From: an uncultured Zetaproteobacteria bacterium
Lineage (GTDB): Bacteria; Pseudomonadota; Zetaproteobacteria; Mariprofundales; Mariprofundaceae
Assembly (NCBI GenBank): GCA_913056285.1
Contig: CAJXNE010000110.1
Location: 1-7,039 of the forward strand
Direction: 5' to 3'
Length of the DNA stretch: 7,039 nt
Positions 1 to 6,873 of the stretch are shown one piece after another (position 1 is the stretch's first letter; every line of letters starts with the position of its first letter). Under the pieces are notes generated by a model. The model had not been told where the DNA came from. It made no database searches and saw nothing but the letters and a program-made list of their open reading frames with translations. The translations under genes and the position numbers were made by a program.

Positions 1-1
1 C

Positions 2-700
2 AAGGTGCAGCTCATCGATGGCAGCAGTTCGACCTTTTTCAAACCAATGGAAAAGAGCCTTGGCAAGAAACGCCGCTATATTTCAGGTGAACAGATCAGC
101 ACTCTTGTTGGCATTCATCATCGTTTTGAAGAAGGCCCACACTGCAAGATTTTCAACAACGATGATTTTGCCTACCGCAAAATATTCCTCGATCTGGAGG
201 CTGTCGATGAAACCGGGGCGCCTCTGTTGCAGGATAAGAAGGTCGCCATTCCAGCTGCCAAACTGAAAGATATTCTCGATGCTGATGCCAAGCTGATTGC
301 GACCATCAAAGACAAGGCGAAACCAGAACCCAGCAGTTTTGAAGTGCGGTTAAAGCCGGGCTCCGAATTGCTTCAGCAGCACAACTCTTCTTCGCAGCAT
401 GCGACAATTCTGAAACAGGTTACCGGCAATCGTTTGCGTCTGAGCGCCAATATTGAGGTGCCGGTGATTGAGAAAGAGAGCGAGATCGTGCCCTGGAATA
501 ATGATTACCATACTTTCCTTGAGGCAGAGATTGAACAGCCCTACACGATCACTGAAATCCGCAAGGGTTATGAGATTCCATTCACCCAGCACTTCTATGA
601 ATATCAGCCGCTGCCGCTGGCCAGCGATGTCATGGAGGCGTTCGCTGCGTTGGAAGAGGACAACCGCAAACTGCTGGCCGAACTTGGGCTGGCACTGTGA
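2..700 (+). CDS. hsdM: Type I restriction-modification DNA methyltransferase subunit HsdM, C-terminal part (5' end outside window)
   Basis: The reading frame is open from base 2 and encodes about 232 residues. It begins inside the family sequence VQLIDGSSSTFFKPMEKSLG, followed by KKRRYI, which is characteristic of N-6 adenine methyltransferase HsdM proteins just after the catalytic domain. The rest (FRKIFLDLEAVD-like block, then KGYEIPFTQHFYEY and a short helical tail) matches the HsdM C-terminal region that contacts HsdS. The AdoMet-binding and NPPF/Y catalytic motifs would lie upstream of the window and cannot be checked. The GTG at base 5 is therefore an internal valine codon, not a start. 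With HsdS this subunit forms the M2S methylase that modifies adenine in the recognition sequence. The stop codon overlaps the GTG start of the next gene, suggesting translational coupling. Family assignment is by recognised sequence pattern; the partial state is seen directly. Confidence 0.93.
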   Translation, partial: KVQLIDGSSSTFFKPMEKSLGKKRRYISGEQISTLVGIHHRFEEGPHCKIFNNDDFAYRKIFLDLEAVDETGAPLLQDKKVAIPAAKLKDILDADAKLIATIKDKAKPEPSSFEVRLKPGSELLQQHNSSSQHATILKQVTGNRLRLSANIEVPVIEKESEIVPWNNDYHTFLEAEIEQPYTITEIRKGYEIPFTQHFYEYQPLPLASDVMEAFAALEEDNRKLLAELGLAL

Positions 701-900
701 GTCACACACAGGTGCGACATCTCTACAATACATTAGCCATGCTCGCCTGGCTGATGCAGATCACCTGCCCGGACAATCACTGGAAATCCCGCCTGCTGGC
801 GCTGCTGAAAGCACATCATGTTAACCCCCATGCCATGGGCATGCCTGGCGGATTTGAGTCGCTGCCCCTTTGGCAGGTGTCAGGGGAGGCATCATCATGA
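697..900 (+). CDS. Small protein resembling the C-terminal end of Abi_2-family (AbiD/AbiF-like) abortive infection proteins; probable remnant
   Basis: This 67-residue frame starts at GTG 697, overlapping the hsdM stop (GTGA), and ends at TGA 898-900, overlapping the hsdS ATG (ATGA). It has the hallmarks of the last 60 or so residues of Abi_2 proteins: a helix beginning LYNTLAMLAWLMQ, then a CPDNHWKSRLLALL block, and the ending HAMGMPGGFESLPLW, close to the usual 'AMGFP-DW-PLW' terminus. Full Abi_2 proteins are about 300 residues and carry an upstream R-x-H-like region (often near CAHHNRLW), which is absent. The frame is closed by a stop at 598-600, and the stretch between there and 697 encodes no Abi-like sequence. 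It is thus a truncated Abi_2 protein or a gene reduced to its C-terminus. No clear ribosome binding site precedes the GTG, so expression would depend on ribosomes terminating hsdM. Its 3' end carries the hsdS ribosome binding site. An ATG at 739 is possible but would cut into the conserved part. Whether the peptide has a function is unknown. Confidence 0.7.
   Translation: MSHTQVRHLYNTLAMLAWLMQITCPDNHWKSRLLALLKAHHVNPHAMGMPGGFESLPLWQVSGEASS
883..889 (+). promoter_or_regulatory. Ribosome binding site for hsdS
   Basis: GGGGAGG lies 7 bases before ATG 897, inside the coding sequence of the Abi-like mini-gene. It decides the hsdS start at 897 over a TTG at 870 that is in the same frame but has no comparable site. 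The encoded start MNTQRYSAYKDSGIAWLGEIP also fits the family N-terminus. Confidence 0.75.
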
Positions 901-2252
901 ATACGCAGCGTTACTCTGCATATAAGGATTCCGGTATTGCGTGGCTGGGAGAGATTCCGGCGCATTGGAGGATAAGGCGGCTAAAAAACATATCTCAACT
1001 TGAAGTCAGTAACGTGGATAAAAAATCAAAAGAGGATGAAATTGGCATCCAGCTGTGCAACTATGTAGACGTATACTACCAAGAGACGATTAGCTCTAAC
1101 ATGGAGTTTATGTCAGCTACTGCCGCACAGCATCAGGCTGACCGGTTTAAGTTACGGCAAAATGATGTGCTGATAACTAAGGATTCTGAAACTCCAGATG
1201 ATATAGCCATCTCGGCATTAGTAACTGAAGACATGGACAGTGTTCTTTGCGGCTATCATTTGGCCCAAATCAGACCGAATTTTGGTGAAGTCACAGGTGG
1301 TTTTTTGCATAGGGCTTTCGCGGCCCATCCCATTCAATGTCAGTTTCATATCGCTGCAAATGGGGTCACTAGATATGGTTTATCAAAGCATGACATTAAT
1401 AGCAGCCAATTTCCGATTCCGCCTGAACTTGAGCAACAAGCCATTGCAGCCTGGCTGGATGAGCAGACAGGCAAGCTGGACAGGGTGATTGCCAACAAGC
1501 GCGAACAGATCAAACAGCTTGAAACCCTGCGCAAGGTGACGATCCACGATGCCGTCACCAAAGGACTGAACCCTGATGCGCCCATGAAGGATTCCGGCAT
1601 CCCCTGGCTAGGTGAAATTCCGGCGCATTGGGAAGTGAGGCGGCTCAGTCAAATTGCTGATTTACTTCAAACAGGCCCTTTTGGCAGCCAGTTGCATTCG
1701 GAGGAGTATGTTGAAGGCGGCATTCCTGTAATCAACCCATCTCATTTGATAGGTGGAAAGCTGGTGCCGGATTCAGCAGTAACAGTTGATTCGGATACTC
1801 ATTTCCGTCTGCAACGTCACGCCCTGCTAGAAGGTGATATTGTTTTTGCACGAAGGGGCGAGATGGGCCGATGTGGACTGGTCACGGTTAGTGAGGCGGG
1901 CTGGCTATGCGGAACTGGGAGTCTTTTATATCGCCCACTAAGGAGCCGTGTGTTCTCAAAATACATGGCGCAGGTACTGGCTTCCCGTGGCATTAAAGAG
2001 ACACTGGAGTTGGAGTCAGTTGGTTCTACCATGGATAATTTGAACACGGAGATTCTGGGGGCATTGAAAGTTCCGCTGCCGCCTGTTGATGAACAGGTGC
2101 TTATCCATAAGGAAGTAGAGAAGCGATTGACTGCTCTCCAAAAACTGGAAATTAACGTCACCGAACAGATCAAGCAGCTTGAGACCCTGCGCAAGGTGAC
2201 CATTCAGGATGCGGTTACTGGGAAAATCAGGGTGCCGGGTGTGGAGGTGTAA
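897..2252 (+). CDS. hsdS: Type I restriction-modification specificity subunit HsdS
   Basis: The 451-residue product determines the bipartite DNA target of the HsdM/HsdR complexes. It has the standard two-domain layout: target recognition domain 1 from about residue 9 (KDSGIAWLGEIPAHW) to about 185, a conserved helical region at about 185-225 (IAAWLDEQTGKLDRVI, then EQIKQLETLRKVTI at 203-216), domain 2 from about 231 (KDSGIPWLGEIPAHW) to about 400, and a second conserved helix ending near residue 441 (EQIKQLETLRKVTI at 423-436). The two halves share the entry motif and the helix almost exactly, while the variable domains differ (QLCNYVDVYYQE against TGPFGSQLHSEEYVEGGIPVINPSHL), so two unlike half-sites are expected. 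Length is normal for the family and no frameshift is visible. The start overlaps the preceding stop (ATGA), and hsdR begins two bases after the hsdS stop. The actual recognition sequence cannot be read from the protein without comparison to characterised domains. Confidence 0.96.
   Translation: MNTQRYSAYKDSGIAWLGEIPAHWRIRRLKNISQLEVSNVDKKSKEDEIGIQLCNYVDVYYQETISSNMEFMSATAAQHQADRFKLRQNDVLITKDSETPDDIAISALVTEDMDSVLCGYHLAQIRPNFGEVTGGFLHRAFAAHPIQCQFHIAANGVTRYGLSKHDINSSQFPIPPELEQQAIAAWLDEQTGKLDRVIANKREQIKQLETLRKVTIHDAVTKGLNPDAPMKDSGIPWLGEIPAHWEVRRLSQIADLLQTGPFGSQLHSEEYVEGGIPVINPSHLIGGKLVPDSAVTVDSDTHFRLQRHALLEGDIVFARRGEMGRCGLVTVSEAGWLCGTGSLLYRPLRSRVFSKYMAQVLASRGIKETLELESVGSTMDNLNTEILGALKVPLPPVDEQVLIHKEVEKRLTALQKLEINVTEQIKQLETLRKVTIQDAVTGKIRVPGVEV
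924..968 (+). repeat. hsdS internal direct repeat A, copy 1
   Basis: A 45-bp segment encoding KDSGIAWLGEIPAHW at the entry to recognition domain 1. It matches 1587-1631 at 38 of 45 positions by manual alignment, including an exact 15-bp run ending the unit (ATTCCGGCGCATTGG). The two copies are 663 bp apart, a multiple of three. Confidence 0.85.
1503..1558 (+). repeat. hsdS internal direct repeat B, copy 1 (central conserved helix)
   Basis: A 56-bp segment encoding EQIKQLETLRKVTIHDAV in the helix between the recognition domains. It matches 2163-2218 at 49 of 56 positions by manual alignment, with an exact 17-bp run ACCCTGCGCAAGGTGAC. The copies are 660 bp apart, in frame. Confidence 0.88.
1587..1631 (+). 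repeat. hsdS internal direct repeat A, copy 2
   Basis: Second copy of the 45-bp entry segment (KDSGIPWLGEIPAHW), opening recognition domain 2. See copy 1 at 924-968 for the match. Confidence 0.85.
2163..2218 (+). repeat. hsdS internal direct repeat B, copy 2 (C-terminal conserved helix)
   Basis: Second copy of the 56-bp helix segment (EQIKQLETLRKVTIQDAV), close to the HsdS C-terminus. See copy 1 at 1503-1558 for the match. Confidence 0.88.
2243..2248 (+). promoter_or_regulatory. Ribosome binding site for hsdR
   Basis: GGAGGT lies 6 bases before ATG 2255, within the last codons of hsdS. It supports 2255 over the in-frame ATG at 2264, which would be 15 bases away. Confidence 0.75.
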
Positions 2253-2254
2253 CG

Positions 2255-5149
2255 ATGCCGCCGATGGATGAGAAAGCCTTTGAATCGCACTTCTGCCATC
2301 AACTGGAGTTAGGTGGATACAGGAAGCACAAACATGGCGAAGTCGATCGGGATTTGTGTCTTCACATCGGGGAGTTGGAAGAGTTCCTGGAGGCCACTCA
2401 GGCCGAGGCGCTAAGTGAGTTGAAAAAGAATCTTGGGCAGGGATGGCGTGAAGAGATTCGCAGTGCCTACCGCAAAGCGTTGGATGAGAAAAAGCCGTTT
2501 GAGCTGCTACGCGATGGTTTGAGCGTCGATACTCAGCATATCAATCTGGCCGTGTTTAAGCCGACCACCAACCGTGCCGAACAGCAGCAGCGCGACTACG
2601 AAAAGAATCGTTTCTCTTACATCCGCCAGTATGTCTTTGAAGGGAGCGAATCGATCGACATTGTGCTTTTCCTCAACGGCATTGCCATTGTCACCATCGA
2701 GTTGAAAAACGAGCCCAGCGGCCAGTGTGTCTATGATGCGGTAAAACAGTATCTGGATCGCGACCTGAATCACCCGATCTTCAAATTACCGTTTCTGCAT
2801 ATCGCAGCAGACAATACGCGGGTGAAAGTTGCGGCGGGCTTTCGCAATCGCAACAAGGATGATTTCAGGGATTTCAATGAGGGACTGACCAATCCCGTTC
2901 CCGAAAACAAACGGGAATATCCAGTGCACTATCTCTATCATGATGTGCTGCTGGGCGACTCGCTGCTCAACATCATCCAGCGATATTTATACAGCGATGG
3001 CGGGCAGTGGATATTCCCGCGTTTGCATCAGCGCCGCGTGGTGCGCCGCATTTTTGATCATCTGGTCGACCATTATGGCAGGAACGGGCAACTCGATACC
3101 CGCTATCTGGTGCATCACTCAGCCGGCTCCGGCAAGAGCAATACGATTGTCTGGCTGGTGCAGAATCTGCGCGATCTGTCAGTGGGCGAAACCAAGCTGT
3201 TCCACTCCATTATTGTAGTCACCGACAGGGTGAATCTGAATGGTCAGATTGCTGCCGATTTCAGGCGGACCATCGGGCAGACAGGCATTGTCGGTTATGC
3301 CGATTCGACTGCCGATTTGCGCAAGTATCTGACAGAAGGGTGCAAGGTGATTGTCACCACGCTGCACAAGTTCAGTTATTTACAGGATGCCATGAGCAGA
3401 CCGAATCAGCGCATCTGTTTCATTATCGACGAAAGTCACCGCTCGCATGGTAGCACCCTGAACCAGAATATGACGAATGCCTTCTATGAACAGGAAGACG
3501 ATGACAGCAAAGAACGCGAAGCGTTAATCGATGAGGTATCGAAGAAGTCATTTCCGAACGCATCATTTATCGCTCTGACTGCTACGCCTTCGGATATGGC
3601 GCTGAAAAAGTTTGGCATAAAGCAGGATGGCCACCGGGCGGCGTTTGACACTTACTCGATGGATGAGGCCATTGCCGAAGGGTATATCCTCGATGTGGTG
3701 AAGGGGCTGGTTTCTTATGACACGATCTACAAGCTCAGCTATCGCTATCAGAGTCAGCACGAATATGCGCCGCTATCGGTCTATCGCGCCCTGAATCAGA
3801 TTGCCTATGAAGATGACAAGATCATCATGGAGAAAGTTGATCGCATGATTCGCCTCTTTGAGGATAAGACGGCGGATAAAATAGGCGGTCGCGCTAAGGC
3901 CATGGTGGTTACATCGAGCAGGCTGGCTGCCGTGAAATACAAAACATACTTTGACGCAGCCTTGGCGAACAAGCCATTCAAGGCGCTGGTCGCATTCAGT
4001 GGCACGATCAATTACGAAGGGGAGAAATGCACGGAACATGCCATGAATGCCGCACTGCTGCCGCGCACGAATATGAAAACGGAGGATGCGTTTGACGCAG
4101 ATGATTCACTACGCATCCTGATCGTGGCCAATAAATTCCAGACCGGTTTTGACCAGCCACTGCTGCATACCATGTTCCTCGACAAGACCGTGTCCGACAT
4201 CAATGCGGTGCAAACACTGAGCCGCCTGAACCGCACCTGTCCGGGCAAGAGTGACACGCTGACCGTCGATTTTACCGGCTCGGCAGCGAAGATCATCAAG
4301 GCGTTTCAGAAGTATCAGCATCATGTGGAGGGGCACGGCGACGCCGATCCGGCAGAGCTGTCGAAACTGTATCAGGAACTACTCAAGCGCCATGTGTTCA
4401 CGAAAGCTGATATGGAGGAGTTCCAGCAACTGAAAGCCAGTGACAATGCATCCGACTCTGCCGCTGTCAGTGGCCTGCTATGTGAGATCAAGAGGCGGTA
4501 TGAAGATAAGTACAAGACGCTGGATGATCGGCGTGAGTTCCGCTCTCTGGTTGGCCGTTACACAAGCCTTTATCGTTATATCCGGGCATTGTTCAGCTTG
4601 CCTGCCGATGAACATTTACACTGCTTTGAGTTGTGCGGCAGTCTTTACCCGGTGCTGGCCGACGAGAAAAGCGCGGAAGAGCTGAGAAAGGAACTCGAAT
4701 ATGTGAAAGTGCTGATCTATAAGATCAGTGAAAGTAAAATACCTGAAATCAAAGAGCCGGAGAAAGGTGGCGTTTCAGGGCCATCCGGGGCACCCAAACT
4801 AAGCACAGTGCAGGAAGTGATTGAGGCATTAAATGCGAAATTCGACAAGCTGGATAAGGGTGACAGCGAGCGCATTGCCAAACACATAGAGACGACCCTT
4901 CATGATCCGGAGCTGTTGGATGTTGTACGTCATAACCCTGATGCCGATGAAGAATTGTTATTTGATCAGGTGATGAGTGAAAAATTATCTGATCGTTTTA
5001 CCGACTTTATCTACGACTCATGTCCTCCGGATCGATTTGAGGTGCTGATGGATGATGCCATCAAGGACTTTGTGAACAGGAATGCCTATCATTTATTGAG
5101 AAGTTCAGCATTTAAGTCATCAGTTTCCATTAATGCGGCGAGCGTTTAA
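2255..5149 (+). CDS. hsdR: Type I restriction endonuclease / DNA translocase subunit HsdR
   Basis: The 964-residue protein joins the M2S methylase, translocates unmethylated DNA using ATP and cleaves it at a distance. An N-terminal PD-(D/E)xK nuclease domain shows D135 (SIDIVLFLNG) and E149-x-K151 (IELKN); the 14-residue D-to-E spacing is as I recall it for EcoR124I. The SF2 helicase core follows: Walker A HHSAGSGKS at 287-295 (K294), IVVTDR at 320-325, TTLHKF at 368-373, DESH box at 392-395, LTATP at 441-445, VANKFQTGFDQP at about 624-635 and the arginine-finger motif QTLSRLNR at 653-660. The C-terminal part is mainly helical, with a Pro/Gly-rich linker near 829-850 (KGGVSGPSGAPKLS) before a last domain that probably docks onto the methylase. 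Length is normal and every catalytic motif is present, so the enzyme looks active. It starts two bases after hsdS and is followed after 9 bases by an unrecognised gene, consistent with one operon. Confidence 0.98.
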   Translation: MPPMDEKAFESHFCHQLELGGYRKHKHGEVDRDLCLHIGELEEFLEATQAEALSELKKNLGQGWREEIRSAYRKALDEKKPFELLRDGLSVDTQHINLAVFKPTTNRAEQQQRDYEKNRFSYIRQYVFEGSESIDIVLFLNGIAIVTIELKNEPSGQCVYDAVKQYLDRDLNHPIFKLPFLHIAADNTRVKVAAGFRNRNKDDFRDFNEGLTNPVPENKREYPVHYLYHDVLLGDSLLNIIQRYLYSDGGQWIFPRLHQRRVVRRIFDHLVDHYGRNGQLDTRYLVHHSAGSGKSNTIVWLVQNLRDLSVGETKLFHSIIVVTDRVNLNGQIAADFRRTIGQTGIVGYADSTADLRKYLTEGCKVIVTTLHKFSYLQDAMSRPNQRICFIIDESHRSHGSTLNQNMTNAFYEQEDDDSKEREALIDEVSKKSFPNASFIALTATPSDMALKKFGIKQDGHRAAFDTYSMDEAIAEGYILDVVKGLVSYDTIYKLSYRYQSQHEYAPLSVYRALNQIAYEDDKIIMEKVDRMIRLFEDKTADKIGGRAKAMVVTSSRLAAVKYKTYFDAALANKPFKALVAFSGTINYEGEKCTEHAMNAALLPRTNMKTEDAFDADDSLRILIVANKFQTGFDQPLLHTMFLDKTVSDINAVQTLSRLNRTCPGKSDTLTVDFTGSAAKIIKAFQKYQHHVEGHGDADPAELSKLYQELLKRHVFTKADMEEFQQLKASDNASDSAAVSGLLCEIKRRYEDKYKTLDDRREFRSLVGRYTSLYRYIRALFSLPADEHLHCFELCGSLYPVLADEKSAEELRKELEYVKVLIYKISESKIPEIKEPEKGGVSGPSGAPKLSTVQEVIEALNAKFDKLDKGDSERIAKHIETTLHDPELLDVVRHNPDADEELLFDQVMSEKLSDRFTDFIYDSCPPDRFEVLMDDAIKDFVNRNAYHLLRSSAFKSSVSINAASV

Positions 5150-5158
5150 GGGAGAGCT

Positions 5159-5629
5159 ATGACAAATAATACCGAACTTGTATTTAACCTCTGGGCCATC
5201 TTTGATTCCTCCGTGGGCTTGGTATATAGCCTCGCCGGGAAAGCGTACAATCTTTCTGGAGATGATCAGTATAAACTGGCTGTATTAAAGGCACTTGCGC
5301 CTACAGATTATGTTACCGCGAAGCGATATGGAGTGCCTGATCGGTTTCAGGTTCATTTCTCTGATGGTACAGTGAAAAAGGGCTGTGCCGAGGCGCATTC
5401 GGTGGGTAACCCCGTAGTTATGCTGTTTGAAGATATGTTCTGTCAAATGGAACACGAACTCCCACCCATTCCTCGCTTTGATTCAGGCCAGACATTCAGC
5501 ACCTCGCAATATGTGCCAGATGACCCTTTATGTGTCACAACGATTCTTTACGAGGATGAGGTCGGCAATATTCGCCCCATTGTTTCAAAGGAAGATAAGG
5601 ATTGGTTTTCGCAAAAGGTTAACAGGTAG
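5159..5629 (+). CDS. Uncharacterised 156-residue protein downstream of hsdR
   Basis: I do not recognise this protein. It starts at ATG 5159, nine bases after the hsdR stop, with a close ribosome binding site (AAGGGAG, 5148-5154) that overlaps the hsdR stop codon, so it probably belongs to the hsd transcript. The sequence looks like a genuine soluble cytoplasmic protein: an N-terminal moderately hydrophobic stretch (LVFNLWAIFDSSVGLVYSLA, about residues 7-26) too broken by polar residues for a signal peptide or membrane anchor, a mixed middle part with RFQVHFSDGTVKKG, and an acidic tail (YEDEVGNIRPIVSKEDKDWF). No nuclease, methylase, helix-turn-helix or nucleotide-binding motif is visible. Two cysteines are seen (CAEAH and MFCQ) plus one in PLCVTT, without a metal-site pattern. 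Its place suggests an accessory of the restriction system or unrelated island cargo; the sequence does not decide between them. It ends 9 bases before the convergent integrase stop. Confidence 0.75.
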   Translation: MTNNTELVFNLWAIFDSSVGLVYSLAGKAYNLSGDDQYKLAVLKALAPTDYVTAKRYGVPDRFQVHFSDGTVKKGCAEAHSVGNPVVMLFEDMFCQMEHELPPIPRFDSGQTFSTSQYVPDDPLCVTTILYEDEVGNIRPIVSKEDKDWFSQKVNR

Positions 5630-5647
5630 GATAACCCCTTAACCTTT
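5614..5647. terminator. Inverted repeat over both convergent stop codons, possible weak bidirectional terminator
   Basis: A perfect 9-bp inverted repeat AAAGGTTAA (5614-5622) / TTAACCTTT (5639-5647) with a 16-base spacer spans the end of the 156-aa gene (TAG 5627-5629) and the integrase stop (5639-5641). A nested alternative GGTTA/TAACC pairing also exists (5617-5621 with 5632-5636). The stem is A+T-rich and only short T runs follow on either strand, so termination would be weak. The position between convergent genes is the main support. Confidence 0.4.
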
Positions 5648-6859
5648 CCGATTAATAGATATTACTTGTGCGCCATCTCTAAGCTCATCGAGATAGTTAG
5701 CCCAGTGTTGCATTAACTTAACCCGCTCTGGTAAATGCCTTGCATGATTGTATGCCCCTTTGATGGCATTGCCTTCCTTGTGCGCAAGCTGGCGTTCAAT
5801 CACATCGGAATCCCAGCCTTGTTCATGAAGCATGGTACTTGCCATTGCCCGGAAACCGTGAGCGCATATTTCTGATTTGTCGTAACCAATTCGCCGTAAA
5901 GAAGCATTCACCGTGTTCTCGGACATTGGTCTGTGGATATTTCTTATTGATGGAAATACATATTTTCCACTTCCTGTTTGTGGCTGAAGCTCTCTCAGGA
6001 TAGCGATTACTTGTTTGGGCAGTGGTACTATATGAGTAACTTGCATCTTCATTTTCTCGGCTGGTATACGCCATTCTGCAGCATCAAAATCGAACTCGTT
6101 CCATTCTGCATGACGCAGTTCACCCGGGCGCACAAACAGATAGGGGGTGATCTGCAAAGCACACTTTACAACTAACGTGCCCTCAAACCCTTGTATAGCC
6201 CTCAATAGTGCACCAACTTTTTTGGGCTCAGTGATGGTCGCTCTGTGCGTCGTTACGATGGGAGATAATGCTCCCTGCAAATCTCTGGTTGGATCGCTTT
6301 TCACGCGACCGGTGGCAACGGCATATCGGAATATTTGGCCACATAGCATTTTTAGCCTATGTGCCATTTCAATCGTACCACGATTCTCAGCGCGTTGGAT
6401 AACGGCAAGTACGTCGGGTGCTTCAATATAAGTAATAGGCATTGAACCTAACCAGGGAAGGATATGACGTTCAAGCCTGCTTTGAATGTTTGTAGCGTAC
6501 GTGACACTCCACTTGGTTTTATTTTTCTTAATTAACTCTCTAGCCACACCTTCAAAGGTAGCAGCCTGACTGGCAGTGATAGCCCGACGTTTCTCTTTTT
6601 TCTTTTGCTGGGAAGGATCAATGTTATTTTCTAATAATTTTTTTGCTTTCTCTCGTTTATTGCGGGCTTCTTTTAAGGTGACTGAGGGATATACACCTAT
6701 TGATAAGGTCTTTTGCTTCCCCGCATAGCGGTAGTTCATGCGCCAGTATTTGCCGGATTTAAGCACCTGTAAAAAAAGGCCACCACCGTCAGATAGCTTG
6801 AATTGTTTCTTTCCATCGGGAACCGTTGCAGCTTTGATCTTTGCATCCGAAAGAGCCAT
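5639..6859 (-). CDS. int: P4-type tyrosine recombinase / site-specific integrase
   Basis: The 406-residue protein is a full-length integrase of the P4/CP4 group, which usually inserts genomic islands into the 3' ends of tRNA or similar genes. It opens with the typical MALSDAKIKAA and a DUF4102-like arm-binding domain (about 1-90: LSDGGGLFLQV, YWRMNYRYAGKQKTLSIGVYP). A core-binding helical domain follows at about 100-195, then the catalytic domain at about 205-385. Catalytic residues are complete by motif: R244 (VRPGELR), K271 (EKMKMQ), H334 and R337 (HGFRAM), H360 (LAHKEG) and nucleophile Y370 (GAYNHA). The tail HLPERVKLMQHWANYLDELR is the usual P4-family ending. It converges on the hsd operon, so the hsd genes lie on the cargo side and the attachment site is expected to the right of the gene. 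A lysine-rich patch (KKKEKRR, 86-92) links the first two domains. A strong ribosome binding site supports the start. Confidence 0.97.
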   Translation of the reverse strand: MALSDAKIKAATVPDGKKQFKLSDGGGLFLQVLKSGKYWRMNYRYAGKQKTLSIGVYPSVTLKEARNKREKAKKLLENNIDPSQQKKKEKRRAITASQAATFEGVARELIKKNKTKWSVTYATNIQSRLERHILPWLGSMPITYIEAPDVLAVIQRAENRGTIEMAHRLKMLCGQIFRYAVATGRVKSDPTRDLQGALSPIVTTHRATITEPKKVGALLRAIQGFEGTLVVKCALQITPYLFVRPGELRHAEWNEFDFDAAEWRIPAEKMKMQVTHIVPLPKQVIAILRELQPQTGSGKYVFPSIRNIHRPMSENTVNASLRRIGYDKSEICAHGFRAMASTMLHEQGWDSDVIERQLAHKEGNAIKGAYNHARHLPERVKLMQHWANYLDELRDGAQVISINRKG

Positions 6860-6865
6860 ATCTAT

Positions 6866-6871
6866 ACCTCC
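6866..6871 (-). promoter_or_regulatory. Ribosome binding site for the integrase
   Basis: On the - strand GGAGGT lies 6 bases before the ATG (6859-6857). This ideal site and the family-typical N-terminus fix the start. Confidence 0.8.
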
Positions 6872-6873
6872 GC

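Noticed and set aside
5..7. GTG as the start codon of the first gene
   Set aside because: The frame is open to the window edge and the residues around it belong to the interior of HsdM.
350..824. Open frames on both strands overlapping the end of hsdM
   Set aside because: They have no family resemblance or ribosome binding sites and are explained as shadows of the hsdM coding frame.
870..896. TTG at 870 as an earlier hsdS start
   Set aside because: It has no good ribosome binding site. ATG 897 has GGGGAGG at ideal spacing and an ATGA overlap with the previous stop.
1817..2203. A 128-codon open frame antisense to hsdS
   Set aside because: It lies wholly within a confidently identified gene, and its residues are low-complexity (serine/arginine-rich) as in a reverse-frame shadow.
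3773..4336. Several open frames antisense to hsdR
   Set aside because: They overlap the conserved helicase motifs of HsdR on the other strand and show no protein-family features.
5978..6431. Rightward open frames inside the integrase gene
   Set aside because: They are reverse shadows of a full-length integrase with all catalytic residues.
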